Position numbers and translations under genes: made by a program. Source: Bryobacteraceae bacterium (GTDB lineage: Bacteria > Acidobacteriota > Terriglobia > Bryobacterales > Bryobacteraceae). From it: 19,718 bases of DNA. The notes beneath the pieces were generated by a model. It did no database searches. It was not told the DNA's origin and saw only the letters and a program-made list of their open reading frames with translations. The stretch covers positions 1 through 19,718 of the forward strand of contig JASHQT010000605.1 of the NCBI GenBank assembly GCA_030039005.1. Reading direction: 5' to 3'. Each line of letters opens with the position of its first letter. The stretch's first letter is position 1. Positions 7,810-14,727 of the stretch are shown piece after piece.

Positions 7810-9066
7810 GTGGTGAGCGATATCGGCGTCAGTCCCGCACAGGCTCAGCAAACGAAAACCTCAGCACGAACGTGGGCCATGTGGGTGCCTTCGGTCGCGA
7901 TGATGCTCTCGAGCCTGCTTTCCTATATCGACCGCCAGACGCTCGCGGTGCTATCGCCGACCATCCTGCGCGATACCCACATGAGCGACGGCGCCTATGC
8001 CAACGCCATGGCGGTGTTTTCGATTCTCTACATGATCGGCAATCCGATCTTCGGCTCCATTATCGACTTTGTCGGGCTGCGAAGAGGCATGCTGATGGCG
8101 GTGTCACTGCGCGCCGTCGCCAGCAGCGCCCACGCCTGGATGACCGGCTTCTGGGGATTCGCGATCGCGCGCGGCGTGCTTGGTTTCGGTGAAGGGTCGG
8201 CTTTCCCCGCGGCATTGAAGGCCGCGGCCGAGTCACTGCCGCCGGACCGGCAGTCACGCGGAACGGCCATCGGATACAGCGGCGCGTCGCTGGGCGCCAT
8301 CATTACCCCGCTGATTGTCGTGCCGATCGCGCTACGCTTCGGCTGGCGGTCGGCATTCATCGTCACCGGATTGCTGGGCGCCTGCTGGCTTGCGATGTGG
8401 GCCATTGTCGGACGCCCGCCGTATCTGGCCGAACATCGGCGAGCGCGTATGAGCGTTGCATGGCCCAACTTCCTGGAGCGGCGGCTGTGGATCGTGGTCG
8501 CGAGTTTCGGCCTCGGCGCCGTTGCACTCGGCCTGGTCTCCTACATGAGCCCGCTCTATTTGAGCCGCGCATTCCATCTCTCGCAGGCGAAACTTGGCGC
8601 GGTGATCTGGATCCCGCTGGTCGGCTGGGAGGCCGGCTACTACTTCTGGGGCTGGATCGCCGACAAATTCGTCACACGCGGCAACCGCCCCACGAAGCTG
8701 TTTTTCCTGCTCGCGGCGCTCGCGCTGCCCACCGCACTGGTCACTAAGATCGATTCCTGGCCCATCGTGCTCGCGCTGTTTTTCTGGGCCACGTTCGTCG
8801 CCGATGGATTCGTCGTACTCTCTCTCCGCGTCGGCTCGCACTTGTACCCGCGCGACCAGACCGCGATGGTCGGCGGTATCGGCTCGGGATCTTGGTCGGC
8901 CGTGTTGGCATTAATCCTGCCGGTGTGGGGCCGCTGGTTCGATGCGAACTGGTACGGCGCGGTTTTCGTCTCCGCCAGCCTGTTGCCGATTCTCGGGACG
9001 CTGCTCTGGTTTTGGCTGAGCCGCCCGGATGCGCTATGGCGCGAAGCGGCCGCGCGCATCGATTAA
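7810..9066 (+). CDS. MFS transporter, anion:cation symporter (hexuronate/organic acid) type
   Basis: 418 residues with about 12 membrane helices. The first helix ends in 'YIDRQTLAVLSP' (39-50), a signature of the ExuT/phthalate-permease-like ACS family. Motif A appears as 'GSIIDFVGLRRG' (82-93), followed by 'RGVLGFGEGSAFPAALKA' (121-138). Members import carboxylates such as hexuronates, aldonates and aromatic acids with protons or sodium across the inner membrane. The start is GTG 7810 or the adjacent GTG 7813; neither has a clear Shine-Dalgarno site. Its position between two blocks of catabolic genes suggests it imports their substrate (inference). Its TAA stop (9064-9066) shares the bases TTAA with the stop of the grpB remnant on the other strand. 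Confidence 0.88.
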   Translation: MVSDIGVSPAQAQQTKTSARTWAMWVPSVAMMLSSLLSYIDRQTLAVLSPTILRDTHMSDGAYANAMAVFSILYMIGNPIFGSIIDFVGLRRGMLMAVSLRAVASSAHAWMTGFWGFAIARGVLGFGEGSAFPAALKAAAESLPPDRQSRGTAIGYSGASLGAIITPLIVVPIALRFGWRSAFIVTGLLGACWLAMWAIVGRPPYLAEHRRARMSVAWPNFLERRLWIVVASFGLGAVALGLVSYMSPLYLSRAFHLSQAKLGAVIWIPLVGWEAGYYFWGWIADKFVTRGNRPTKLFFLLAALALPTALVTKIDSWPIVLALFFWATFVADGFVVLSLRVGSHLYPRDQTAMVGGIGSGSWSAVLALILPVWGRWFDANWYGAVFVSASLLPILGTLLWFWLSRPDALWREAAARID

Positions 9067-9558
9067 GCTCGCGCCCGGGCGAGAATCTCGGCGACAATCG
9101 CTGTTTTTGCATCGGCGTAGTCCTGCACCTGCTCCCATTCCTGCTGCGCCAGCGTCAACTTGGTGCGCTGGTATAAATCGCGATCGGCGGCGTTGCCACG
9201 CAGCCAGTCGCGAAACAGAAGCATGCGATCTACCCTGGGGACAGCCTGCCGAGAACACGTGCAGATTCAACTCTGGATCCGTGCCTTTGAACATCCGATG
9301 CTCGAACCACTCAGGCTCTCGAATCCGCAAGACGTAGCCGGCGGATTCCAAGTCGGGCAGGTACTCGTGCTCGTCCGCCGAATCGGCCACCTCGATCACG
9401 ATGTCGATCACAGGCTTGGCCGCGAGGCCGGGAACGGAAGTGGAACCGGCGTGCTCGATCCGCAAGGCGCGGTCAGCCAATGCCGCTCGCACTCTCGTCG
9501 CTTCCCGCTCGAACAGCACGGGCTACTGAGGATCGTAATTGGCTAACTGGATGCGAAT
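9063..9558 (-). pseudogene. Disrupted grpB-like (UPF0157) gene
   Basis: Family landmarks are clear but spread over two frames. One frame gives 'ALRIEHAGSTSVPGLAAKPVIDIVIEV' and '...ELNLHVFSAGCP'. The other, read from about 9236 to a TAA at 9063-9065, gives 'VDRMLLFRDWLRGNAADRD', 'LYQRTKLTLAQQEWE' and 'YADAKTAIVAEILARARA'. The break is at the run of four C on the minus strand (9237-9240), consistent with one inserted base. Upstream, 'NYDPQ' is followed by TAG (9523-9525) where the family has Trp ('YDPQWP'), and no ordinary start codon precedes it. Two independent lesions make a sequencing error less likely. GrpB proteins belong to the nucleotidyltransferase superfamily and some act on CoA precursors. 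The remnant lies immediately after the decarboxylase-family gene. Confidence 0.85.
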
Positions 9559-9567
9559 GGAATCAGC

Positions 9568-9945
9568 CTAAATTCCCATTTCCTGGAACACTTCCCGCGC
9601 CAGGCGGAAGCTGTCCACCGCCGCCGGGACGCCACAATAAATGGCCACCTGCAGGAACACTTCCTGGATGTCGTTCTTGGTGAGCCCGTTGTTGATGGCG
9701 CCTTTGACGTGCGCCTTCACTTCATGCGGACGGTTCAACGCCGAAATCATCGCCAGGTTCAGCATGCTGCGCGTCTTGCGATCCAATCCCGGACGGCCCC
9801 AGCATTCGCCCCAGCAGTACGTCGTCACCAGTTCCTGCAGCGGCCGGTTGAAATCGTCGGCGGTACTGATCGCCTTGTCCACGTATTCAGCGCCGAGCAC
9901 TTCGCGTCGAATCTTCAGGCCTTTTTCGAACATCGCTTTTTCCAC
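9568..9945 (-). CDS. Carboxymuconolactone decarboxylase family protein (PcaC-like)
   Basis: 125 residues, typical of the single-domain PcaC group. 'FEKGLKIRREVLGAEYVDKA', 'YCWGECWGRPGLDRKTRSMLNLAMISALNR', 'EVKAHVKGAINNGLTKNDIQEVFLQVAIYCGVPAA' and 'EVFQEMGI' match 4-carboxymuconolactone decarboxylases from end to end. That enzyme decarboxylates gamma-carboxymuconolactone in the protocatechuate branch of the beta-ketoadipate pathway. No other pca gene is present, so a related lactone or keto acid may be the substrate. It lacks the CxxC peroxidase motif of AhpD relatives. The GTG start at 9945 is supported by AAAGGAG just upstream (about 9952-9958). It follows the reductase gene by 37 bp and is probably in the same transcript. 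Confidence 0.88.
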   Translation of the reverse strand: MEKAMFEKGLKIRREVLGAEYVDKAISTADDFNRPLQELVTTYCWGECWGRPGLDRKTRSMLNLAMISALNRPHEVKAHVKGAINNGLTKNDIQEVFLQVAIYCGVPAAVDSFRLAREVFQEMGI

Positions 9946-9982
9946 TTGCTGTCTCCTTTGAGTCTTTGATGAGTGACTCTTG

Positions 9983-10879
9983 CTACTGGGCCTGAACCGT
10001 AACGCCTGCCCAGCCTTCCATAACTTTGATCAATTCAGTCATATCGGCATCCGGTCCGTGAGTCGCGGTTCCGATCGCCAGCATCTGCCGCACCATGGTG
10101 CCCACGGGCATGGGGATGCCCATGGCCTCGGCCTCTTCCATGCACAGCCGGATGTCTTTGTTCAGCAGCCCAATGGCGAAACCAAAATCGAATTTCCTGT
10201 TTAAAACACAGCGCGGGATTTTGTCTATAGTCGCGGTATTGCGTCCGCTGCCCGCGTTGATGACATCGATCACCTGCTTGGCGTCGAGCCCGGCTTTCAC
10301 GCCCATCACCACCGCTTCAGAGGAGATCGCCATCGCGGTGGCCGAGAGCAGATTGTTCAGCAGCTTCATGGTCTGGCCTTGTCCGGGCTGTTTGCCGACG
10401 TGAAAGATCTTGCCGATCACCTCCATCACGGGCTTCACCGTGGCGAAGGTCTGATCGTCGCAGGAAACCATGACTGCGAGCGTTCCCTTCTCCGCTCCCG
10501 CCACGCCGCCACTCACCGGCGCGTCCACCGCCACGATGTTTTTCGTTTTGAGGCCCTCGGCCACGCGCTTGGCGTAGGTGGAACCGGTGGTCGAAACATC
10601 GATGAAGATTTTGACCTTGCTGCCCTCGATGACGCCTCCGGGACCCAGCGCCGCCGATTGCACGATGGGCGGCGTGGGCAAACTGGCCAAAACAATTTCG
10701 GCCGCGGATGCAACCGCGGCGGGCGAATCCACGCGCTTGGCGCCTAATGCTTCGAGCGGGCGCATCGCCGCATCGCTCTTATCGAAGATGGTAAGAGTGT
10801 TCCCTGCTTCCATCAACCGGCGGGCCATCGGGCCGCCCATGCGTCCGACGCCGACGAAGCCGACGTTCTGTTGAGCCAT
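9983..10879 (-). CDS. NAD(P)-dependent beta-hydroxyacid dehydrogenase (3-hydroxyisobutyrate dehydrogenase family)
   Basis: 298 residues from ATG 10879, chosen over an earlier TTG because GGAG (10889-10892) lies 9 nt before it. The Rossmann motif is 'GFVGVGRMGGPMARRL' (7-22), the substrate-binding 'DAPVSGGVAGAEKGTL' (119-134) and the catalytic Lys172 lies in 'GQTMKLLNN'. These mark the family of 3-hydroxyisobutyrate dehydrogenase, tartronate semialdehyde reductase and 2-(hydroxymethyl)glutarate dehydrogenase. It would interconvert a beta-hydroxy acid and a semialdehyde in the cytoplasm. It lies between MBL2 (82 bp upstream) and the PcaC-like gene (37 bp downstream), all on the minus strand, so one operon is likely. 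Exact substrate unknown. Confidence 0.9.
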   Translation of the reverse strand: MAQQNVGFVGVGRMGGPMARRLMEAGNTLTIFDKSDAAMRPLEALGAKRVDSPAAVASAAEIVLASLPTPPIVQSAALGPGGVIEGSKVKIFIDVSTTGSTYAKRVAEGLKTKNIVAVDAPVSGGVAGAEKGTLAVMVSCDDQTFATVKPVMEVIGKIFHVGKQPGQGQTMKLLNNLLSATAMAISSEAVVMGVKAGLDAKQVIDVINAGSGRNTATIDKIPRCVLNRKFDFGFAIGLLNKDIRLCMEEAEAMGIPMPVGTMVRQMLAIGTATHGPDADMTELIKVMEGWAGVTVQAQ

Positions 10880-10960
10880 TTGTGCTTTCTCCAAAGCCGC
10901 TAGGATAACACGCGAGGGCAGCGGCCGAACAGAAATGCATGCAGGCCTATCGCGACCCGC

Positions 10961-11755
10961 TTATCTCGATGGTGATACATCCAATCGAACCGCAATCCCA
11001 TTGAGTTCACGGCTCGGCGCCGGATAATATTTCATCACTAGCGGATCGTGGCCGGGCACGATGTGCTGGGGCGAATCGGCCAACCGGTACAGGGTCTGAT
11101 AGCCTTCGAGCATTTCCGCGACACTATAGACCACCGGAAACGCGCGGCCATTTTCGAAATTGCTGTAAAGATGCGAGGCGTCCGCGGCCAGCACCATCCA
11201 GCCGCGCGCGGTCCACACGCGAACAATTTGCAAGCCCGCCGTGTGGCCGCCCACGCGATGCAGCGTGAGCCCGGGAACCACCTCCGATTCGCCGTCATGA
11301 AAAATCGCGCGGCCCGAATAAATCTTGCGCACCATCTCCAAGGCGTTTTCGAGATCGTAGGCTTCGCGCAGGAAATGATGGCACATCGAGCGGCCGGTGG
11401 CGTAGGAGACCTCGCGATCCTGCACGTGATAACGCGCGGCGGGGAATCGATCGAGGTTGCCAGCGTGATCGTAGTGCAGGTGCGTGAGGATCACGTCTGT
11501 GACCTTGTCCGGGTCAATGTCCAGCAGGCGTAGCGCCTCCGCGGGGCTGCGTAAATGCTCGCGCTTGCGGCGCGCGGCCGCTTCTTCGGAAAACCCCGTG
11601 TCGATCACGAACAGACAGTCGCTGCGGCGGACGACCCAGACGAAGTAATCGAGATCCGGGCCGTACTCGTGCGGGTCGGCGAGTATGTAGCTTTGTCCGG
11701 GGTGCCGATTCCCCAGGTGACCGTAGCGAATGGCGAAAACTTGGAAGGGTTCCAT
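10961..11755 (-). CDS. Metallo-beta-lactamase-fold hydrolase, N-acyl-homoserine-lactonase-like, MBL2
   Basis: 264 residues from ATG 11755. The frame stays open upstream, but that stretch has no family similarity and is antisense to the SDR gene. All metal ligands are present: HLHYDH (92-97), His171 in 'VGGHTAG', Asp192 in 'LAADASH' and His236 in 'VPGHDP'. 'LAADASHLYSNFENGRAFP' is typical of the AiiA-like lactonase group. It probably opens a lactone ring or cleaves an ester in the cytoplasm; a role in degrading quorum signals cannot be assumed, and the catabolic neighbours suggest a metabolic lactone. It is first in the minus-strand set MBL2, reductase, PcaC-like, and is transcribed divergently from the SDR gene across a 66-bp gap. 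Confidence 0.85.
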   Translation of the reverse strand: MEPFQVFAIRYGHLGNRHPGQSYILADPHEYGPDLDYFVWVVRRSDCLFVIDTGFSEEAAARRKREHLRSPAEALRLLDIDPDKVTDVILTHLHYDHAGNLDRFPAARYHVQDREVSYATGRSMCHHFLREAYDLENALEMVRKIYSGRAIFHDGESEVVPGLTLHRVGGHTAGLQIVRVWTARGWMVLAADASHLYSNFENGRAFPVVYSVAEMLEGYQTLYRLADSPQHIVPGHDPLVMKYYPAPSRELNGIAVRLDVSPSR

Positions 11756-11785
11756 AGGAGTTCGTGTGAAGACGCCGGACCGACC

Positions 11786-11793
11786 ATTATAAT
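11786..11793. promoter_or_regulatory. Palindromic -10 element shared by divergent genes
   Basis: ATTATAAT is its own reverse complement, so it offers a perfect TATAAT on both strands: 11788-11793 for the SDR operon and 11791-11786 for MBL2. No good -35 box is visible at the usual distance on either side. Predicted starts would be near 11800 (+) and 11779 (-), leaving short leaders. The two directions should compete for polymerase. Confidence 0.5.
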
Positions 11794-11799
11794 GGGCCG

Positions 11800-11835
11800 A
11801 TGCCGAAAGGCATAATGAAAGATGCTTCCGGGTAA
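11800..11835 (+). other. Possible leader mini-ORF and hairpin before the SDR gene
   Basis: Starting where transcription is predicted to begin, ATGCC-GAAA-GGCAT (11800-11813) forms a 5-bp stem with a GAAA tetraloop, and the only Shine-Dalgarno-like bases (AAAGG, 11806-11810) lie inside it. The ATG at 11800, in frame with a second ATG at 11815, would encode MPKGIMKDASG and stop at 11833-11835, overlapping the SDR start (11822) in another frame. This could tune SDR translation; the reading is speculative. Confidence 0.3.
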
Positions 11836-12604
11836 GTGCGCGCTCATCACCGGCTCCACGCAGGGCCTGGGCCTGGCCACGGCCAAGCGATTTGCCGCCG
11901 CCGGCTGCCACGTCGTGCTGAACGGCTTCGGCGACGCGGCTGAGATTGAGGCGATCCGCGCATCCATTGAGGAGCGGTACGGCGTCCGCGCGCTCTATTG
12001 CAATGCGAATCTGGCGCAGCCCGCCGAAATCGAGCACCTGCTGGCGGCGAGCGCTGAAACATTTGGCGCGGTGGATGTACTAGTGAACAATGCCGTGGCG
12101 CGGCACGCCGCCCCGATCGACGAGTTCCCGCCCGAAGCCTGGGACTTAGGACTAGCGGTCAATCTCTCCGCCGCGTTCCACACCATCCGGCTGGCCTTGC
12201 CCACCATGCGGCGGCGCAATTGGGGACGCATCGTGAATGTATCGTCCATTTACGGCCTGGTTGGGGGCGTCAATCGCGTCAACTATGTGGTGAGCAAGAC
12301 CGCGCTGATCGGCCTGACGCGCGCCGTCGCGCTGGAAACCCGCGGCTACGACATCACCTGCAACGCGGTCTGCCCCGGCACGATGGAGACGCCTATCCAC
12401 GCGCAGAGCATCGAACAAATGATGAAGAACGATTCCCTTTCGCGAGCCGAAGCGGAGAAGCGCTACCTCGCGACCCGTCAGCCCGGCGGGCATTTCATCG
12501 AGGCCGCCGACGTCGCCGAGATGATCCTGTTTTTGTGCGGCCCGCACAGCCGCGACATCACCGGCGCCGCGTTGCCCATCGAGGGCGGATGGTCGATCAG
12601 TTGA
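11822..12604 (+). CDS. Short-chain dehydrogenase/reductase, 3-hydroxybutyrate dehydrogenase-like
   Basis: 260 residues. The cofactor motif is TGSTQGLG (10-17), followed by 'HVVLNGFGDAAEIEAIR' typical of D-3-hydroxybutyrate dehydrogenases, 'DVLVNNA' (85-91), catalytic Ser142 in 'NVSSIYG', and Tyr155 and Lys159 in 'NYVVSK'. The C-terminus 'ITGAALPIEGGW' is also typical. It is an NAD(H)-dependent oxidoreductase of a hydroxy acid or similar compound. Where family members have 'NNAGIQHVAP' this has 'NNAVARHAAP', so specificity may differ. Its 3' end overlaps the next gene by 16 bp, indicating a coupled pair. It is divergent from MBL2. Confidence 0.9.
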   Translation: MLPGKCALITGSTQGLGLATAKRFAAAGCHVVLNGFGDAAEIEAIRASIEERYGVRALYCNANLAQPAEIEHLLAASAETFGAVDVLVNNAVARHAAPIDEFPPEAWDLGLAVNLSAAFHTIRLALPTMRRRNWGRIVNVSSIYGLVGGVNRVNYVVSKTALIGLTRAVALETRGYDITCNAVCPGTMETPIHAQSIEQMMKNDSLSRAEAEKRYLATRQPGGHFIEAADVAEMILFLCGPHSRDITGAALPIEGGWSIS

Positions 12605-13992
12605 GCGCCCAGTTGAACGCCGCGCTCTCTTCGCAACTGGCGCGCTGGACCGCGAACGTCCGTTTCGAGCACCTGCCGGAAGACGTCGTCGCATCCACGA
12701 AGTTGCGCATCATGGACGTCATCGGGCTAGCGTTGGCCGGCGCCGAGACAAATTTCGGCCGTTCTGTTCGCGACGCCGCATCAGCGCTCTCGCCGCCCGG
12801 TCCATGCACGATTCTCGGATTCGGCGATCGCGTGGGCGTCGCCACCGCGGCGTTCGCCAACGGCGCATTTTCGCAGGCGCTCGAATACGATGACACGCAT
12901 AACGAATCCATCGTGCACATGAGCAGCCCGGCGGTGGCAGCGGCGCTCGCGATTTCCGAATACACCGAGGTCTCCGGGCGCGATGTGATCACCGCCATCG
13001 CCATCGGCAACGAGATTTCCTGCCGCGTCGGCAGCGTGTCGTCGGGCGAGTTGCACAAGCGCGGTTTCCATCCCACGGGACTGTTCGCCACGTTCGGCGC
13101 CGCGTATCTCGCCGGCAAACTGCTCGGCCTTGACGCTCCGGACTTGGCGCGCGCGGCGGGCATCGCCGGAAGTTTCGCGTCCGGGCTACTGGAATGTTGG
13201 GTAGACGGAACGCAAACCAAATTTCTGCATCCGGGATGGTCCGCCCAAAGCGGGATCACGGCGGCGCTGCTGGCACGCTCGGGCGTCACCGGCCCGGCAC
13301 AGGTTTTCGAGGGACGCTGGGGACTGTTTGCTTCGCACGTGCAAGATGCCGGCGCACATCGCGATTTCGCGCGGGTTACGGATCGTCTGGGCGAGCACTG
13401 GGAAAGTCGCAACGCATCCTTCAAACCGTTCCCGGCCGCGCACGTCATTCACCCTTACATCAGCGCCGCACTGCGGCTGCGCGCCAAATACGCAATCGAT
13501 CCGCGCGCGATCCAACGCGTCGAGTGCCCTGTGACTTCCTTCATCGTCGGCATCGTCTGCGAGCCGACCGCCGAGAAGTTCGCACCGGCTTCGGATTCCC
13601 ACGGCCGCGTTAGCCTGCAATACAGCGTGGCCGAGGCGCTGTATCACGGCGCGCTGGGCAAATCGGCTTATAGCGCCGAAAGCCGCGCCAACCCCGAGAT
13701 CCTGGCGCTGGCGCGCCGTGTGGAATATCGCGTCGACTCCGATTATCCCGGCCCCGGCCGCTTTAAAGGCAAGGTCAGAATCACGCTCCGGGATGGACGC
13801 GAATTCGCAGAAACGGAGGAATACAACCGCGGATCGGCTGAGAATCCAATGACTTATGAAGAACTACGGACCAAGTTCGATGAAAACGCGAGTAACTTCC
13901 TGCCGCAACCTGCAAGGGACCGCCTGGTGGATCAAATCGACCGGCTAGACACAATTCCCAGCGCTAAGTCATTGATTCAATTTATTGCTTGA
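12589..13992 (+). CDS. MmgE/PrpD-family protein 2
   Basis: 467 residues from ATG 12589. GAGGGCGG immediately before the ATG can serve as the ribosome site, and the longer open frame upstream only shadows the SDR gene. The N-terminal domain has 'LARWTANVRFEHLPEDVV', 'ALEYDDTHNESIVHMSSPAVAAAL', 'KRGFHPTG' and 'GTQTKFLHPGWSAQSG'. His110, His161 and Lys211 sit where cis-aconitate decarboxylase (IRG1) has catalytic His103, His159 and Lys207 (recalled from the published structure), so this copy keeps the catalytic set that copy 1 has partly lost. The reaction is probably a dehydration, decarboxylation or epimerisation of a carboxylate; substrate unknown. The TGA stop (13990-13992) lies inside the -35 box of the downstream toxin-antitoxin promoter. 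Confidence 0.88.
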   Translation: MVDQLSAQLNAALSSQLARWTANVRFEHLPEDVVASTKLRIMDVIGLALAGAETNFGRSVRDAASALSPPGPCTILGFGDRVGVATAAFANGAFSQALEYDDTHNESIVHMSSPAVAAALAISEYTEVSGRDVITAIAIGNEISCRVGSVSSGELHKRGFHPTGLFATFGAAYLAGKLLGLDAPDLARAAGIAGSFASGLLECWVDGTQTKFLHPGWSAQSGITAALLARSGVTGPAQVFEGRWGLFASHVQDAGAHRDFARVTDRLGEHWESRNASFKPFPAAHVIHPYISAALRLRAKYAIDPRAIQRVECPVTSFIVGIVCEPTAEKFAPASDSHGRVSLQYSVAEALYHGALGKSAYSAESRANPEILALARRVEYRVDSDYPGPGRFKGKVRITLRDGREFAETEEYNRGSAENPMTYEELRTKFDENASNFLPQPARDRLVDQIDRLDTIPSAKSLIQFIA

Positions 13993-14025
13993 CATGCCTA
14001 CTCAATTTGTTATCATGTAGGCATG
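13989..14025 (+). promoter_or_regulatory. vapBC promoter embedded in an inverted-repeat operator
   Basis: TTGACA (13989-13994), a 16-bp spacer and TATCAT (14011-14016) make one of the best sigma-70-type promoters in the window. A perfect 9-bp inverted repeat, CATGCCTAC (13993-14001) and GTAGGCATG (14017-14025), brackets the -10 box with a 15-bp centre. This fits autoregulation by a ribbon-helix-helix antitoxin, as known for VapBC and FitAB systems. Binding itself is inferred. Confidence 0.7.
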
Positions 14026-14037
14026 GAGGCGCAGACG

Positions 14038-14298
14038 ATGCAGCTCGCTCTCGCCCAGGAACCCATCCAGTACACCATTCGCGGCGTCCCCCGCGAAGTG
14101 GATCACGCTCTGCGGAAAAAAGCGGCGCAATTAAAAGTCAGCCTCAATCAGCTCGTCGTCGACGAACTGACCCGCGCCACCATCGGCCGCACGCGCAAGG
14201 CGGACTTCTCAGACCTGGTTGGCCAATGGACTCCCGATCCCGAGTTCGACGAGATCATCGCCTCCCAACGCCAAATCGATTGGGAAAAGTGGAAATAG
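14038..14298 (+). CDS. VapB/FitA-like ribbon-helix-helix antitoxin
   Basis: 86 residues from ATG 14038, which has GGAGG (14025-14029) 8 nt upstream. An in-frame ATG at 14023 would sit at the predicted transcription start and destroy that spacing, so I prefer the later one. 'IQYTIRGVPREVDHALRKKAAQLKVSLNQLVVDEL' (10-44) is a ribbon-helix-helix DNA-binding domain of the FitA/Arc-like type. The tail, rich in acidic and aromatic residues ('DFSDLVGQWTPDPEFDEII', 'DWEKWK'), is the usual toxin-binding segment. It should neutralise the PIN toxin encoded 3 nt downstream and repress their shared promoter. Confidence 0.85.
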   Translation: MQLALAQEPIQYTIRGVPREVDHALRKKAAQLKVSLNQLVVDELTRATIGRTRKADFSDLVGQWTPDPEFDEIIASQRQIDWEKWK

Positions 14299-14301
14299 CG
14301 A

Positions 14302-14685
14302 GTGCGCGTCGCGCTGGACACCAATCGGCTCACCGATCTGTTTCAGGGCGACACCGCGCTGGCCGAGCGGCTCGGCGAGTGCGATGAAGTCTGGCTGCCG
14401 TTAATGGTCCTAGCCGAAATCCAGGCGGGATTTTACGGCGGTTCGCAGCAATATCGTAACGAATTTCTATTGCGTAATTTCCTAATCCGCCCGACGGTCG
14501 GCGTTCTGCTGCCGGCGCGGGAAACAGCCGACACCTACGCGCGCCTCTTCGTGCAGCTCAAGCGCGCCGGTACACCCATCCCCGATAACGATCTCTGGAT
14601 CGCCGCGCTCGTGCTGCAACACGACCTGGTTCTGATCACGCGCGACCGGCATTTCGAATCCATCCCGCAGTTGTTGCGGGTGTGA
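14302..14685 (+). CDS. VapC-type PIN-domain ribonuclease toxin
   Basis: 127 residues from GTG 14302, 3 nt after the antitoxin stop. The acidic PIN active site is complete: Asp6 in 'ALDTNRLTDLF', Glu39 in 'LAEIQAGF', Asp97 in 'PIPDNDLWIAA' and Asp115 in 'LITRDRHF'. VapC toxins are magnesium-dependent RNases that cleave tRNA or rRNA when the antitoxin is degraded. The close spacing suggests translational coupling to the antitoxin. The pair is probably a mobile accessory module dropped between metabolic genes; no transposon ends are visible. Confidence 0.88.
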   Translation: MRVALDTNRLTDLFQGDTALAERLGECDEVWLPLMVLAEIQAGFYGGSQQYRNEFLLRNFLIRPTVGVLLPARETADTYARLFVQLKRAGTPIPDNDLWIAALVLQHDLVLITRDRHFESIPQLLRV

Positions 14686-14727
14686 TCGATTTGGCGCTCG
14701 TCGCGGCGGGTTGTTAACCTAAAAGAA

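Noticed and set aside
10961..11755. Quorum-quenching role for MBL2
   Set aside because: It has the lactonase-type metal site, but no AHL synthase or LuxR gene is present and the neighbours are catabolic, so the claim would outrun the evidence.
11756..12037. N-terminal extension of MBL2 beyond ATG 11755
   Set aside because: The extra ~94 residues lack family similarity, are antisense to the SDR gene and would span the divergent promoter.
12220..12588. N-terminal extension of MmgE/PrpD protein 2
   Set aside because: These codons are an out-of-frame reading of the SDR gene; the family similarity begins just after ATG 12589.
14023..14037. ATG 14023 as the antitoxin start
   Set aside because: It lies at the predicted transcription start and overlaps the GGAGG that is well spaced for ATG 14038; a leaderless start cannot be excluded but is less likely.
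13989..14685. Part of a larger defence or mobile island around vapBC
   Set aside because: No transposase, integrase, terminal repeats or other defence genes are visible on either side; it is an isolated toxin-antitoxin pair.
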